5,817 nucleotides of DNA. Origin: Thermoflexales bacterium (GTDB taxonomy: Bacteria > Chloroflexota > Anaerolineae > Fen-1058). The notes beneath the pieces are model-generated. The model searched no databases. It was not told where the DNA came from and worked only from the letters and a program-made list of their open reading frames with translations. This document shows, in pieces, positions 1-5,615 of this stretch (positions are counted from its first letter, which is position 1; each line of letters starts with the position of its first letter). The stretch covers positions 1 to 5,817 of the forward strand of contig JADGQE010000269.1 in NCBI GenBank assembly GCA_017882055.1, in the 5' to 3' direction. A program made the position numbers and the translations under genes.

Positions 1-275
1 TCTCGATCGCCTTTCATGACGTTGGCGGTGAGGGCGATGACGGGCACTTTGGCCAGGCCGGGCAGCTGTTTGATACGGGCCGTGATCTCATAACCGTCGA
101 CATCGGGCAGGTTGATGTCCATCAGAATGAGATCAGGTGTTTGCTCGGTGGCGGCTTGAATGCCGGTCGGTCCGTCCTTGGCTTCGATCACCGTGTAGCC
201 TTCGGCCTGCAATACGCGCCGCACTAACATGCGATTGTCGGGATTGTCTTCGATGTACAGGATTTTTGTGCTCAT
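1..275 (-). CDS. CheY/DivK-like single-domain response regulator, 3' end cut by window
   Basis: The visible 91 residues, from an ATG at 275, form most of a receiver (REC) domain. The acidic pair is E9-D10, the phospho-acceptor is D53 in the motif LILMDINLP, and the switch threonine is T83 in VIALTAN. The conserved lysine lies past the window edge. The opening ILYIEDNPDNRMLVRRVL is the style of DivK/CheY-like single receivers, which usually have about 120-130 residues. An output domain beyond the edge cannot be excluded. A weak ribosome site GAGAG lies 7 nt before the ATG. The gene follows the Roadblock-type regulator by 52 bp with no terminator between, so the two are probably co-transcribed. 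The likely role, by inference, is a diffusible phosphate carrier or protein-interaction switch driven by the large kinase upstream. Confidence 0.93.
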   Translation of the reverse strand, partial: MSTKILYIEDNPDNRMLVRRVLQAEGYTVIEAKDGPTGIQAATEQTPDLILMDINLPDVDGYEITARIKQLPGLAKVPVIALTANVMKGDR

Positions 276-327
276 AAACTATCTCTCGCCTGCTTGACTA
301 GATTGTGCGTGAAAAATAACTGAGCGG
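276..327 (-). other. Short intergenic spacer within a probable operon
   Basis: These 52 bp separate the stop of the Roadblock-type regulator from the ATG of the single-domain receiver. No hairpin with a T run and no good promoter is visible. Only the weak GAGAG ribosome site (283-287) stands out. This supports co-transcription of the two genes. Confidence 0.6.
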
Positions 328-1170
328 TCAGGGTTCGATGATGGGGCCCTGGTGCACATACTCCGGTGTGACCGGCTGTACGAGTCGCGGCGGTGAGGGT
401 GAAGTGGACAGCAGGCCGGTCAAGGTTTGCATGGCATGCCGTGCGCTGAGCCACACCGCCCCGATGCGACTGGTTTGCCAGCGCCGGTCGTAGATCATGA
501 TCAGACAATGTGAGCGATCGAGGCTGGTGATATACACGTCGTATGGCTGACCTTCGACGTAGAGAAAACACGGGCCGGTCTGATCGGAGATGCTGGCGAT
601 CATGGGCGACCAGCCTTGATACTCAATTTGCGTCAGAATTGTGCTCAGCTCATCGTTGGCGCCAGTATCCATGATGACTTTGCCACTCGCGTTCATCAGT
701 CCAATCCATTGTGCACCCGTGTCCCGCTGGATCAATTTGATCTGGCGGGGGATTGATTCGGCCGAAGCGGTCGGGATCATGGCCGGCTGCGAGGGACGTT
801 TCAAGCGCAATGCGTTGCGGACGGCTTCACCCAGCTGATCGAGCGCGAATGGTTTCTTCAATAACGCTTCGACGGAGAGCGCCGCCGCGGTGCGTTCGAT
901 ATCACGCGTGCTGTAGCCTGTGATCAAGATCACGCGGGTCGTGGGATGGGATTGATGCAAATAGCGTGCGAGGTCCAGGCCGTTGAGGCCCGGCATGCGT
1001 ACATCACTGATCACCAGATCGATCGGCGTCCGATCGACTTCGGCCAGGGCTTCTTCGGCCGTCGCAACGCCGCGGGCTTGATCGGTGATGCCCAGCGCGC
1101 TCAAGCCGTCGCAGATATAGGTGCGTGTCCGCTCTTCGTCATCGACGACCAGAACTCGGGAATCACTCAT
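328..1170 (-). CDS. Response regulator with C-terminal Roadblock/LC7-like domain
   Basis: This 280-residue soluble protein has two parts. Residues 4-120 are a complete receiver: acidic pair D10-D11, phospho-acceptor D56 in LVISDVRMPG, T84 in ILITGYS, and K106 in LLKKPF. After a Pro/Ser/Ala-rich linker (about 124-139), residues 140-247 resemble the Roadblock/LC7 (MglB-like) fold. The signs are TGAQWIGLMNASGKVIMDTG at 151-170, a later strand pair around YDVYITSLDRSHCLIMIY, and a closing helix with IGAVWLSARHAMQTL. The last 30 residues are proline-rich and probably disordered. No DNA-binding or catalytic output domain is present. Roadblock proteins dimerise and regulate small Ras-like GTPases such as MglA, so the output is probably protein-protein. 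No GTPase gene is visible here. The ATG at 1170 has a good ribosome site, AGGGAG, 7 nt upstream. The Roadblock assignment is by eye and needs a profile search. Confidence 0.93.
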   Translation of the reverse strand: MSDSRVLVVDDEERTRTYICDGLSALGITDQARGVATAEEALAEVDRTPIDLVISDVRMPGLNGLDLARYLHQSHPTTRVILITGYSTRDIERTAAALSVEALLKKPFALDQLGEAVRNALRLKRPSQPAMIPTASAESIPRQIKLIQRDTGAQWIGLMNASGKVIMDTGANDELSTILTQIEYQGWSPMIASISDQTGPCFLYVEGQPYDVYITSLDRSHCLIMIYDRRWQTSRIGAVWLSARHAMQTLTGLLSTSPSPPRLVQPVTPEYVHQGPIIEP

Positions 1171-1208
1171 CGCAAGTCTCCCTGACAGTTATCACACGCT
1201 TGTAGAGT

Positions 1209-1238
1209 ACCATAAACGGCCAATAATAACCTTGCTAA
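1209..1238 (-). promoter_or_regulatory. Candidate sigma70-type promoter for the Roadblock-type regulator
   Basis: On the minus strand, TTAGCA (1238-1233) is followed after 18 bp by TATGGT (1214-1209). Each hexamer matches four of six consensus bases. A start about 7 nt further on would give a leader of roughly 30 nt that includes the AGGGAG ribosome site. The -35 hexamer lies in the last of the three 11-bp repeats, as expected for a promoter that depends on an activator. The match is modest and could be chance. Confidence 0.35.
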
Positions 1239-1264
1239 ATCATTGCAAATGCCTTGCGATATCG
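1232..1264 (-). repeat. Three tandem 11-bp repeats ending in GCAA, possible OmpR/PhoB-type operator
   Basis: On the minus strand the repeats are CGATATCGCAA (1264-1254), GGCATTTGCAA (1253-1243) and TGATTTAGCAA (1242-1232). All share GCAA in exact 11-bp register, preceded by a loose GATTT-like block. Regulators with OmpR/PhoB winged helices typically bind tandem half-sites spaced about 11 bp, and such a protein is encoded immediately upstream. The repeats overlap the candidate -35, where PhoB boxes usually sit. Binding is inferred. Confidence 0.5.
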
Positions 1265-1287
1265 TAAGCAAAGCCGGACAAGGTTAG

Positions 1288-1320
1288 AAGTGTGTCTAAA
1301 AAAGGACTAATGACACACTT
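1288..1320. repeat. 9-bp perfect inverted repeat with A/T-rich loop
   Basis: AAGTGTGTC (1288-1296) and GACACACTT (1312-1320) are perfect reverse complements around a 15-nt loop that contains a run of six A (six T on the minus strand). The T run is inside the loop, so this is not a standard terminator. It could be an operator for a dimeric regulator or an mRNA hairpin. Confidence 0.5.
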
Positions 1321-1401
1321 GGAACGACTGTTTATGCATCCAGCGTCTGGTTTTCAGGCGAAACCGGGCAATGGGTGCCTACCCCTGGCGCAAGCGGTCC
1401 C

Positions 1402-2205
1402 TCACTGTGGCCGGGGATGAATGACCAGCATGTAGCCGGCGGAGCGGATCGTCAGCAAGTGAAGAGGTCCCGTGGCGTTGACCTCGATCTTCTGGCGCAA
1501 GCGATGGATGTGGACGCGCATGATAGGCCGGGCGGCGTGTTCGGTCGTCTCATAACCGTGCACGGCTTGAACCAATTCACGGCAACTGACGACGCGCTCG
1601 GCGTGACGGGCGAGATACGCCAGCGTGTCGAACTCGGTGGGCGTCAGATCCAGTAATTGATCGCCCATCCGGGCTTCGCGGCGATCGAGATCAACGGCCA
1701 GATCGCCGACCTGGAGACGCATTTCAACTGGCGCGGCAGGATTGGCCGGCGTGGTTGGCAGCTCGACGCCGCTCTTAAAAGCTTCCACCGTCTGTTCCAT
1801 CAGACCCACCAGGTTCTGCCGCCGCACAAATTCTTGACGTTTGGCCAAACCGCGCTCGACGACTTCGATGATGACCCGCGGCTGCGTGGGCTTGAGGATG
1901 TAGTCGAATGCGCCTTGCCGCAACGCCTTGATGGCCGAATCGACGGTGGCATGCGCGGTGAGCAGGATGACGATGGTGCTGGGCGAACTCAGATGCACCG
2001 AGTCCAGTACTTGCAGGCCGCTGATCCCCGGCATCTTGATGTCGAGGATGATGAGATCGAAGTTGGTCTGCTCGATCAACTTAAGGGCTTCTTCACCGGA
2101 GCCTGCAATTGAAACGATTGCGCCGCGCAGTGAGAAGATTTCGGACAGGGTCAGCCGAGTGGTGCGTTCATCGTCGACGACGAGCAAATGCGAACTTTGC
2201 AACAT
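1402..2205 (-). CDS. OmpR-family response regulator (receiver plus winged helix)
   Basis: This 267-residue DNA-binding regulator has an N-terminal receiver (about 5-120): D11-D12 metal-binding acids, phospho-acceptor D55 in LIILDIKMPG, T83, and K105 in FDYILKP. Its receiver ending (TAHATVDSAIKALRQGAFDY) looks more like NtrC/AtoC receivers than OmpR receivers. A long linker (about 125-163), partly helical and partly Pro/Ala-rich, leads to a Trans_reg_C winged helix (about 164-262). That domain shows LTPTEF at 187-192, a recognition helix around RPIMRVHIHRLRQKIE, and the wing motif RSAGYML near 254-260. The ATG at 2205 has GGAG 8 nt upstream. It lies 140 bp after the hybrid kinase gene on the same strand, so that kinase is the probable partner. 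Targets may include the 11-bp repeats just downstream (1232-1264). Family assignment is firm; partner and target are inferred. Confidence 0.96.
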   Translation of the reverse strand: MLQSSHLLVVDDERTTRLTLSEIFSLRGAIVSIAGSGEEALKLIEQTNFDLIILDIKMPGISGLQVLDSVHLSSPSTIVILLTAHATVDSAIKALRQGAFDYILKPTQPRVIIEVVERGLAKRQEFVRRQNLVGLMEQTVEAFKSGVELPTTPANPAAPVEMRLQVGDLAVDLDRREARMGDQLLDLTPTEFDTLAYLARHAERVVSCRELVQAVHGYETTEHAARPIMRVHIHRLRQKIEVNATGPLHLLTIRSAGYMLVIHPRPQ

Positions 2206-2345
2206 AGGGTGGTCTCCGTGGGTTAGTCAGGGATCAGGGATCGGGGAGTGGGCAACTGGTGATTGGTAATTGGTCAACTAGTGATTAGTCAACAAGTTGA
2301 CCAGTGAGCTAGTTGCCCAATCGACCCATTGTCTGATTCACCAAT
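2206..2345. repeat. Degenerate heptanucleotide tandem-repeat spacer
   Basis: From 2230 to 2292 the plus strand reads as nine consecutive 7-mers: GGGATCA, GGGATCG, GGGAGTG, GGCAACT, GGTGATT, GGTAATT, GGTCAAC, TAGTGAT, TAGTCAA. A longer-period copy is also visible: CAACTGGTGATTGGTAA (2253-2269) matches CAACTAGTGATTAGTCA (2275-2291) at 14 of 17 bases, 22 bp apart. Such degenerate heptamers resemble the short tandemly repeated sequences known between genes of cyanobacteria and some Chloroflexota. The ribosome site of the next gene (GGAG, 2217-2214) lies at its edge. No clear promoter was seen, so the kinase and wHTH genes may be co-transcribed through it. Confidence 0.65.
2249..2319. repeat. Two nested 9-bp inverted repeats between kinase and regulator genes
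   Basis: The outer arms TGGGCAACT (2249-2257) and AGTTGCCCA (2311-2319), and the inner arms TGGTCAACT (2271-2279) and AGTTGACCA (2295-2303), are both perfect. They could fold into one long interrupted hairpin in the mRNA between the two genes. There is no T run beside the stem, so it is a poor terminator. It may instead protect or process the transcript. The two arm sequences differ by one base, so they are copies of one unit. Confidence 0.55.
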
Positions 2346-5300
2346 TCACTCCGTCTCTTCATCTCTCCGTCTTTCCAATGCTTTCGGCAGCCGCACCATA
2401 AACGTCGTGCCCTGACCGAGATGGCTATCGACTTCGAGTGTGCCACGCTGCCGCTCGATGATGGTGAAGCTGATAGCCAGCCCCAGGCCGGTGCCTTCGG
2501 CTTTGGTGGTGTAAAACGGCTCGAAAATATGTGGCAGTTCAGCCGGTGGAATGCCGGGGCCGCTGTCGATAAAGCGCGTTTCGATCATGTCGCCGGTGGG
2601 CTTCGCTTCGATCCGCAGCGATCCACCCTTGCCCATCGCCTCGACGGCGTTGACGACCAGGTTCAAGAATACCTGGCCCAGTTGATCGGGCGCGGTCTGC
2701 ACGACGAGTGGGCCGGGCGGAAAATCGAGCGTCATTTCGATCTGGCTGTGGCGTATCTTTTCCTCGGTCAGGGCCAGTACGCGATCGATGACGGCGTGGA
2801 CATCGGCGGTGGGCTGTTCGTCGTGTGAAGGCCGATAGAAATCGAGCATACTCTGCACCAGAATGCTGAGCCGCTCGGTTTCTTCACGCGCCATGTTCAG
2901 GTAATTGACGCGGCGATCGTCTGGCAGTGGAAACTCCAGCACCAGATGCAGGCAGTTTTGAATGGCTTGCAGTGGATTATTGATTTCGTGAGCCAGCGAC
3001 ATAGCCAATCGGCCGGTGGCTGCCAGCTTCTCCGACTGAACCAGCTGCGCGTAGGACTGCTCGATTTCACGCGCGCGGCGCTGAGCGACTTCATACAGCT
3101 CGGCCCGTTCGATGGCGACGCCAATTTGCTGGCCGATGGCGGCCAGCAGCGGCACGCCCTCTTCTGCAAATTCGTGCGGTGCGCGCCAGGCCATATGCAG
3201 CACCCCCTCAACCCGATCGTGTCCCCACAACGGCACGGCGGCAAAGGCGCCGACGCGAACTGCGTGCCAGGCTTCGGCTTCGGCAATCTGGCGGGTGTCG
3301 GGCAAGAGTTGGAGCGTGCGGGCGGCAACGGCTTGTTCGCTAAACTGTTGGGCCACGGCGTTGCGCGTGAGCCAGTCTGAGGTGGTGGTGCTGATCGTCG
3401 CCGGTCGATTCGATTCCGGCAGCAACGTAATCGCGCCCTCGTCAAATTCCAGGAGTGATTTCATCAAGGTGAGAGCGACGTCGGTCACCGTCTGAATTTC
3501 GAGCGACTGGCTGAGCGCCGCCGAGATGGCATGCAGCGCGTTGAGTTCCCGGTTGCGTTTGCGAACTTGATCAGACAGCTGCGTCTCACGCGTGTAGAGC
3601 CGCGCGTTGTCGATCGCGACGGCGGCGGTGGAAGCCAGCAGTTCGAGTACGCGCACATCGCTTTCCGTGAACGATCCGCTGCGTTTGTTGATCACTTCCA
3701 TCACGCCGATGATTTTCCCATGTGATCGCAGTGGCGCAGCCAGCAAGCGGCGGGTGGTCAGGCCTGTCACGCGATCGACGCCGGGATAGAAGCGTTGATC
3801 GATTTGCGTGTCATCAACCAGCAGCGAGCGGCCTTCACGCAGGGCGCGGCCGGCAATGCCAGTGCCGGCCGGCAGGCGCACGCCCAACAGTTTCTCACCC
3901 GCCGGGCCCGCGGCCGCGGCAAAGACCAATTCGCCGGTATCTTCGTCGAGCAGCATCACCGAACCGGCTTCACCCTGCACCATGCTCACGGTCGCTTCCA
4001 TCGTCACGCGCAGCACCTTATCCAGATTGAGCGTCGAAGTCAACATGAGGCTGATGTCGTACAGCAGGGTCGTTTGTTCCAGGCGACGGCGGGTCTCTTC
4101 AAATAGTCGTGCGTTGACGATGGCCAGGCTGATTTGTTCGGCGACCGTACTGATCAACGTGACTTCATTGGGATCGAATTTTTCGTAGGCGCGGCTGGCG
4201 AGCAGCAGCAGGCCGTTGATCAGACCCTGTGCGCGCAGCGGCACGATCATCCAGGCCTGGACGCCGAGTCCTTTGATCTCCAGGCCGATCTCGCCCAACG
4301 ACTGATCGCTGCGCTCGCGAGCGACGATCGGTGCGTGGGTCCGCCATTCGGCCGGATCGAGGCCGCCGAAGGGCTGATACCAATTGCGGGCTGCTTCTTT
4401 AGACAGGCCGCGTACGGCGTGCAGCACAAACTGATCTTCTTCGACGATGTGAATGGTGCCGAACTCAATGCCGAGGACTTCCATCAACGTCGCCAGGGTT
4501 TCATTGAGCGTGGTGTCCAATTCGAGGGTTTGATTGACGCGCGTGGCGATCAGATTAAGCGCGGTGAGTTCCTGTGATCGCTGCCAGGTGGCGGCTTCGA
4601 TCTCGCGGCGATGGGTGATGTCGCGCAGTGTGCCCTGCAAGCCGACGAGGGCCTGGGCGCGATCGCGAATGGGTGACCACGAGAGCGCCATCCAGCGGAC
4701 TTGCTTATTGCTCCGCACGAAACGAAATTCCAGATCAAGCCCATCGGGCGGGGTGGGGCGGGCGATCAGCGTTTCGGTGAAGCGGCGGGCATCGTCGGGG
4801 TGCAGGCAGCGCACGAACGGCGGATATTCGGCCTGAATGAGTTCGGCGGAATAGCCCGTCAGGGCCTCACAAATGGGGCTGACATACGACAGCCAGCCGT
4901 TGGCGTCTAACGCGAAGATCAGATCGCGCGAAGTTTCGACCAGCACGCGATAACGATTTTCGGCTTCAAAGAGTTGGCGCTGCACGGCCCGGATGCGCAG
5001 CGCGGCGTGTACGCGCGCCAACATCTCCCGCGCGCGGAAGGGCTTGGCGATGTAATCGTCAGCCCCGGCGTCAAGACCCTGCGCCATCTGTTCGGTCTGC
5101 CCCAGGGCGGTAACCAGGATGATGGGCACGTAACTGCGCGTCTGATCGGCCCGCACTTTGCGGCACAGGTCGAGGCCGGTCAGGCTGCCCGGCATCAGCA
5201 CATCGAGCAGGACCAAATCCAGATCATCCCGGGTTTGAATGATCTGCCAGGCGCTATCAGCGTTTTCGGCTCGCAACACGGTATACGGTTGCTTGATCAG

Positions 5301-5378
5301 CATGCGTTCCAGCAGATCGAGCACGAGCGGATCGTCGTCGACGGCGAGGATGGTGGCGGAGAAGGTGGTCGGCAGCAT
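2346..5378 (-). CDS. Soluble hybrid sensor histidine kinase (REC-PAS-GAF-GAF-GAF-HisKA-HATPase)
   Basis: With the preferred ATG at 5378 the protein has 1010 residues and no membrane segment or signal peptide, so it is cytoplasmic. Domains in order: receiver 9-128 (D14-D16, phospho-acceptor D59, T90, K112 in IAKPF); PAS 138-258; GAF1 about 266-425; GAF2 about 433-595; GAF3 about 605-765; HisKA with the H-box LAHEINNPL (H797); HATPase with N-box N906/N910, G1 DSGPGI (938-943), F-box FEPF (952-955) and G2 GTGLGL (962-967). All catalytic motifs are intact. The only cysteines are 72, 170, 191 and 809, so there is no obvious bilin site. GAF2 carries most of an NKxnFxxxD signature. The input ligands are unknown. 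An in-frame ATG at 5474 would add 32 residues, but these run through the promoter and into the MITE-like element and look unlike protein. The ATG at 5387 lies inside the -10 box. The kinase probably serves the three regulators downstream. Confidence 0.95.
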   Translation of the reverse strand: MLPTTFSATILAVDDDPLVLDLLERMLIKQPYTVLRAENADSAWQIIQTRDDLDLVLLDVLMPGSLTGLDLCRKVRADQTRSYVPIILVTALGQTEQMAQGLDAGADDYIAKPFRAREMLARVHAALRIRAVQRQLFEAENRYRVLVETSRDLIFALDANGWLSYVSPICEALTGYSAELIQAEYPPFVRCLHPDDARRFTETLIARPTPPDGLDLEFRFVRSNKQVRWMALSWSPIRDRAQALVGLQGTLRDITHRREIEAATWQRSQELTALNLIATRVNQTLELDTTLNETLATLMEVLGIEFGTIHIVEEDQFVLHAVRGLSKEAARNWYQPFGGLDPAEWRTHAPIVARERSDQSLGEIGLEIKGLGVQAWMIVPLRAQGLINGLLLLASRAYEKFDPNEVTLISTVAEQISLAIVNARLFEETRRRLEQTTLLYDISLMLTSTLNLDKVLRVTMEATVSMVQGEAGSVMLLDEDTGELVFAAAAGPAGEKLLGVRLPAGTGIAGRALREGRSLLVDDTQIDQRFYPGVDRVTGLTTRRLLAAPLRSHGKIIGVMEVINKRSGSFTESDVRVLELLASTAAVAIDNARLYTRETQLSDQVRKRNRELNALHAISAALSQSLEIQTVTDVALTLMKSLLEFDEGAITLLPESNRPATISTTTSDWLTRNAVAQQFSEQAVAARTLQLLPDTRQIAEAEAWHAVRVGAFAAVPLWGHDRVEGVLHMAWRAPHEFAEEGVPLLAAIGQQIGVAIERAELYEVAQRRAREIEQSYAQLVQSEKLAATGRLAMSLAHEINNPLQAIQNCLHLVLEFPLPDDRRVNYLNMAREETERLSILVQSMLDFYRPSHDEQPTADVHAVIDRVLALTEEKIRHSQIEMTLDFPPGPLVVQTAPDQLGQVFLNLVVNAVEAMGKGGSLRIEAKPTGDMIETRFIDSGPGIPPAELPHIFEPFYTTKAEGTGLGLAISFTIIERQRGTLEVDSHLGQGTTFMVRLPKALERRRDEETE

Positions 5379-5385
5379 CACCCTC

Positions 5386-5413
5386 ATTATAGCATTGCAA
5401 AGAGACGATGCAA
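5386..5413 (-). promoter_or_regulatory. Extended -10 promoter for the hybrid kinase
   Basis: On the minus strand the sequence TGCTATAAT (5394-5386) is a perfect extended -10 (TGnTATAAT). A weak -35, TTGCAT (5413-5408, three of six bases), lies 16 bp upstream. The 7 nt after the -10 are GAGGGTG, followed by the ATG at 5378, so transcription would start at or next to the A of the start codon. This predicts a leaderless message and argues against the ATGs at 5387 and 5474. The GAGGG next to the ATG is too close (2 nt) for normal ribosome-site spacing. Confidence 0.6.
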
Positions 5414-5420
5414 GCGGCGG

Positions 5421-5538
5421 GCCTGAAGGTGTGCACGCAAATGTTGGCAGACAGTTAGCGGGCCGGGCTTCCACGCCCGGCTGAACGGCGGCAGGGGAGC
5501 CGCCTCAGCTGACATGTTTTGCGTGCACACGCCTGAAG
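5421..5538. mobile_element. MITE-like non-autonomous element with 13-bp TIRs and 8-bp target duplication
   Basis: The element spans 5429-5530 (102 bp). Its ends are perfect 13-bp inverted repeats, GTGTGCACGCAAA (5429-5441) and TTTGCGTGCACAC (5518-5530). Directly outside both ends is the same 8-mer GCCTGAAG (5421-5428 and 5531-5538), the hallmark of a target-site duplication. The inside holds two GC-rich hairpins: GCCGGGC/GCCCGGC (5462-5468 with 5475-5481) and GGCGGC/GCCGCC (5487-5492 with 5499-5504). There is no room for a transposase, so it would have to be moved in trans. An 8-bp duplication fits several IS families, and none can be named from the ends. It inserted just upstream of the kinase promoter without disrupting it. 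Confidence 0.7.
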
Positions 5539-5580
5539 CTGATTGAGATTTAACTCCACCGTTCGGTGCAGCCAATACCC

Positions 5581-5615
5581 AGCGAGGCAGATCATCAACG
5601 GGCTGCCTCGCTTTT
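5581..5615 (+). terminator. Hairpin with T run, possible plus-strand terminator
   Basis: AGCGAGGCAG (5581-5590) and CTGCCTCGCT (5603-5612) form a perfect 10-bp stem with a 12-nt loop, ending in TTTT (5612-5615) on the plus strand. The orientation fits factor-independent termination of plus-strand transcription, yet no plus-strand gene is seen upstream. It may block antisense transcription or be left over from a lost gene. On the minus strand no T run follows it. Confidence 0.45.

Larger units (their letters stand above)
1171..1401 (-). promoter_or_regulatory. Regulatory spacer upstream of the Roadblock-type regulator
   Basis: These 231 bp lie between the stop of the wHTH regulator and the ATG of the next regulator. 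The spacer is more AT-rich than the genes. It holds, in reading order on the minus strand, a 9-bp inverted repeat (1320-1288), a near-palindrome (1268-1253), three 11-bp tandem repeats (1264-1232), a candidate promoter (1238-1209) and the ribosome site. No convincing factor-independent terminator follows the wHTH gene, so read-through is possible. The size and content suggest that the two downstream genes also have their own controlled promoter. Confidence 0.55.

Noticed and set aside
272..571. 99-codon minus-strand open frame overlapping the Roadblock regulator
   Set aside because: Out-of-frame shadow of the regulator's C-terminal half. It has Arg/His/Thr-rich translation and no ribosome site.
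1657..2112. 151-codon plus-strand open frame, and similar plus-strand frames across 2421-4836
   Set aside because: They lie opposite well-conserved receiver, winged-helix, GAF and kinase coding sequence and arise from GC-rich codon use.
4655..4670. HIP1 octamer GCGATCGC
   Set aside because: Only one copy was noticed, inside coding DNA, so it is not evidence of HIP1 enrichment.
2346..5378. Bacteriophytochrome-type kinase
   Set aside because: No cysteine at a bilin-attachment position and no PHY-domain pattern. The GAF domains are generic.
4974..5426. 150-codon plus-strand open frame
   Set aside because: Antisense shadow of the kinase receiver region. The minus frame has clear conserved motifs and the plus frame none.
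5379..5474. 32-residue N-terminal extension of the kinase from an ATG at 5474
   Set aside because: It would run from inside the MITE-like element through the -35/-10 promoter, has no ribosome site, and precedes a normal receiver start (TILAVDDD).
5429..5530. Integron attC site
   Set aside because: The GTTRRRY and RYYYAAC core sites are absent. The exact flanking 8-bp duplication favours a transposition origin.
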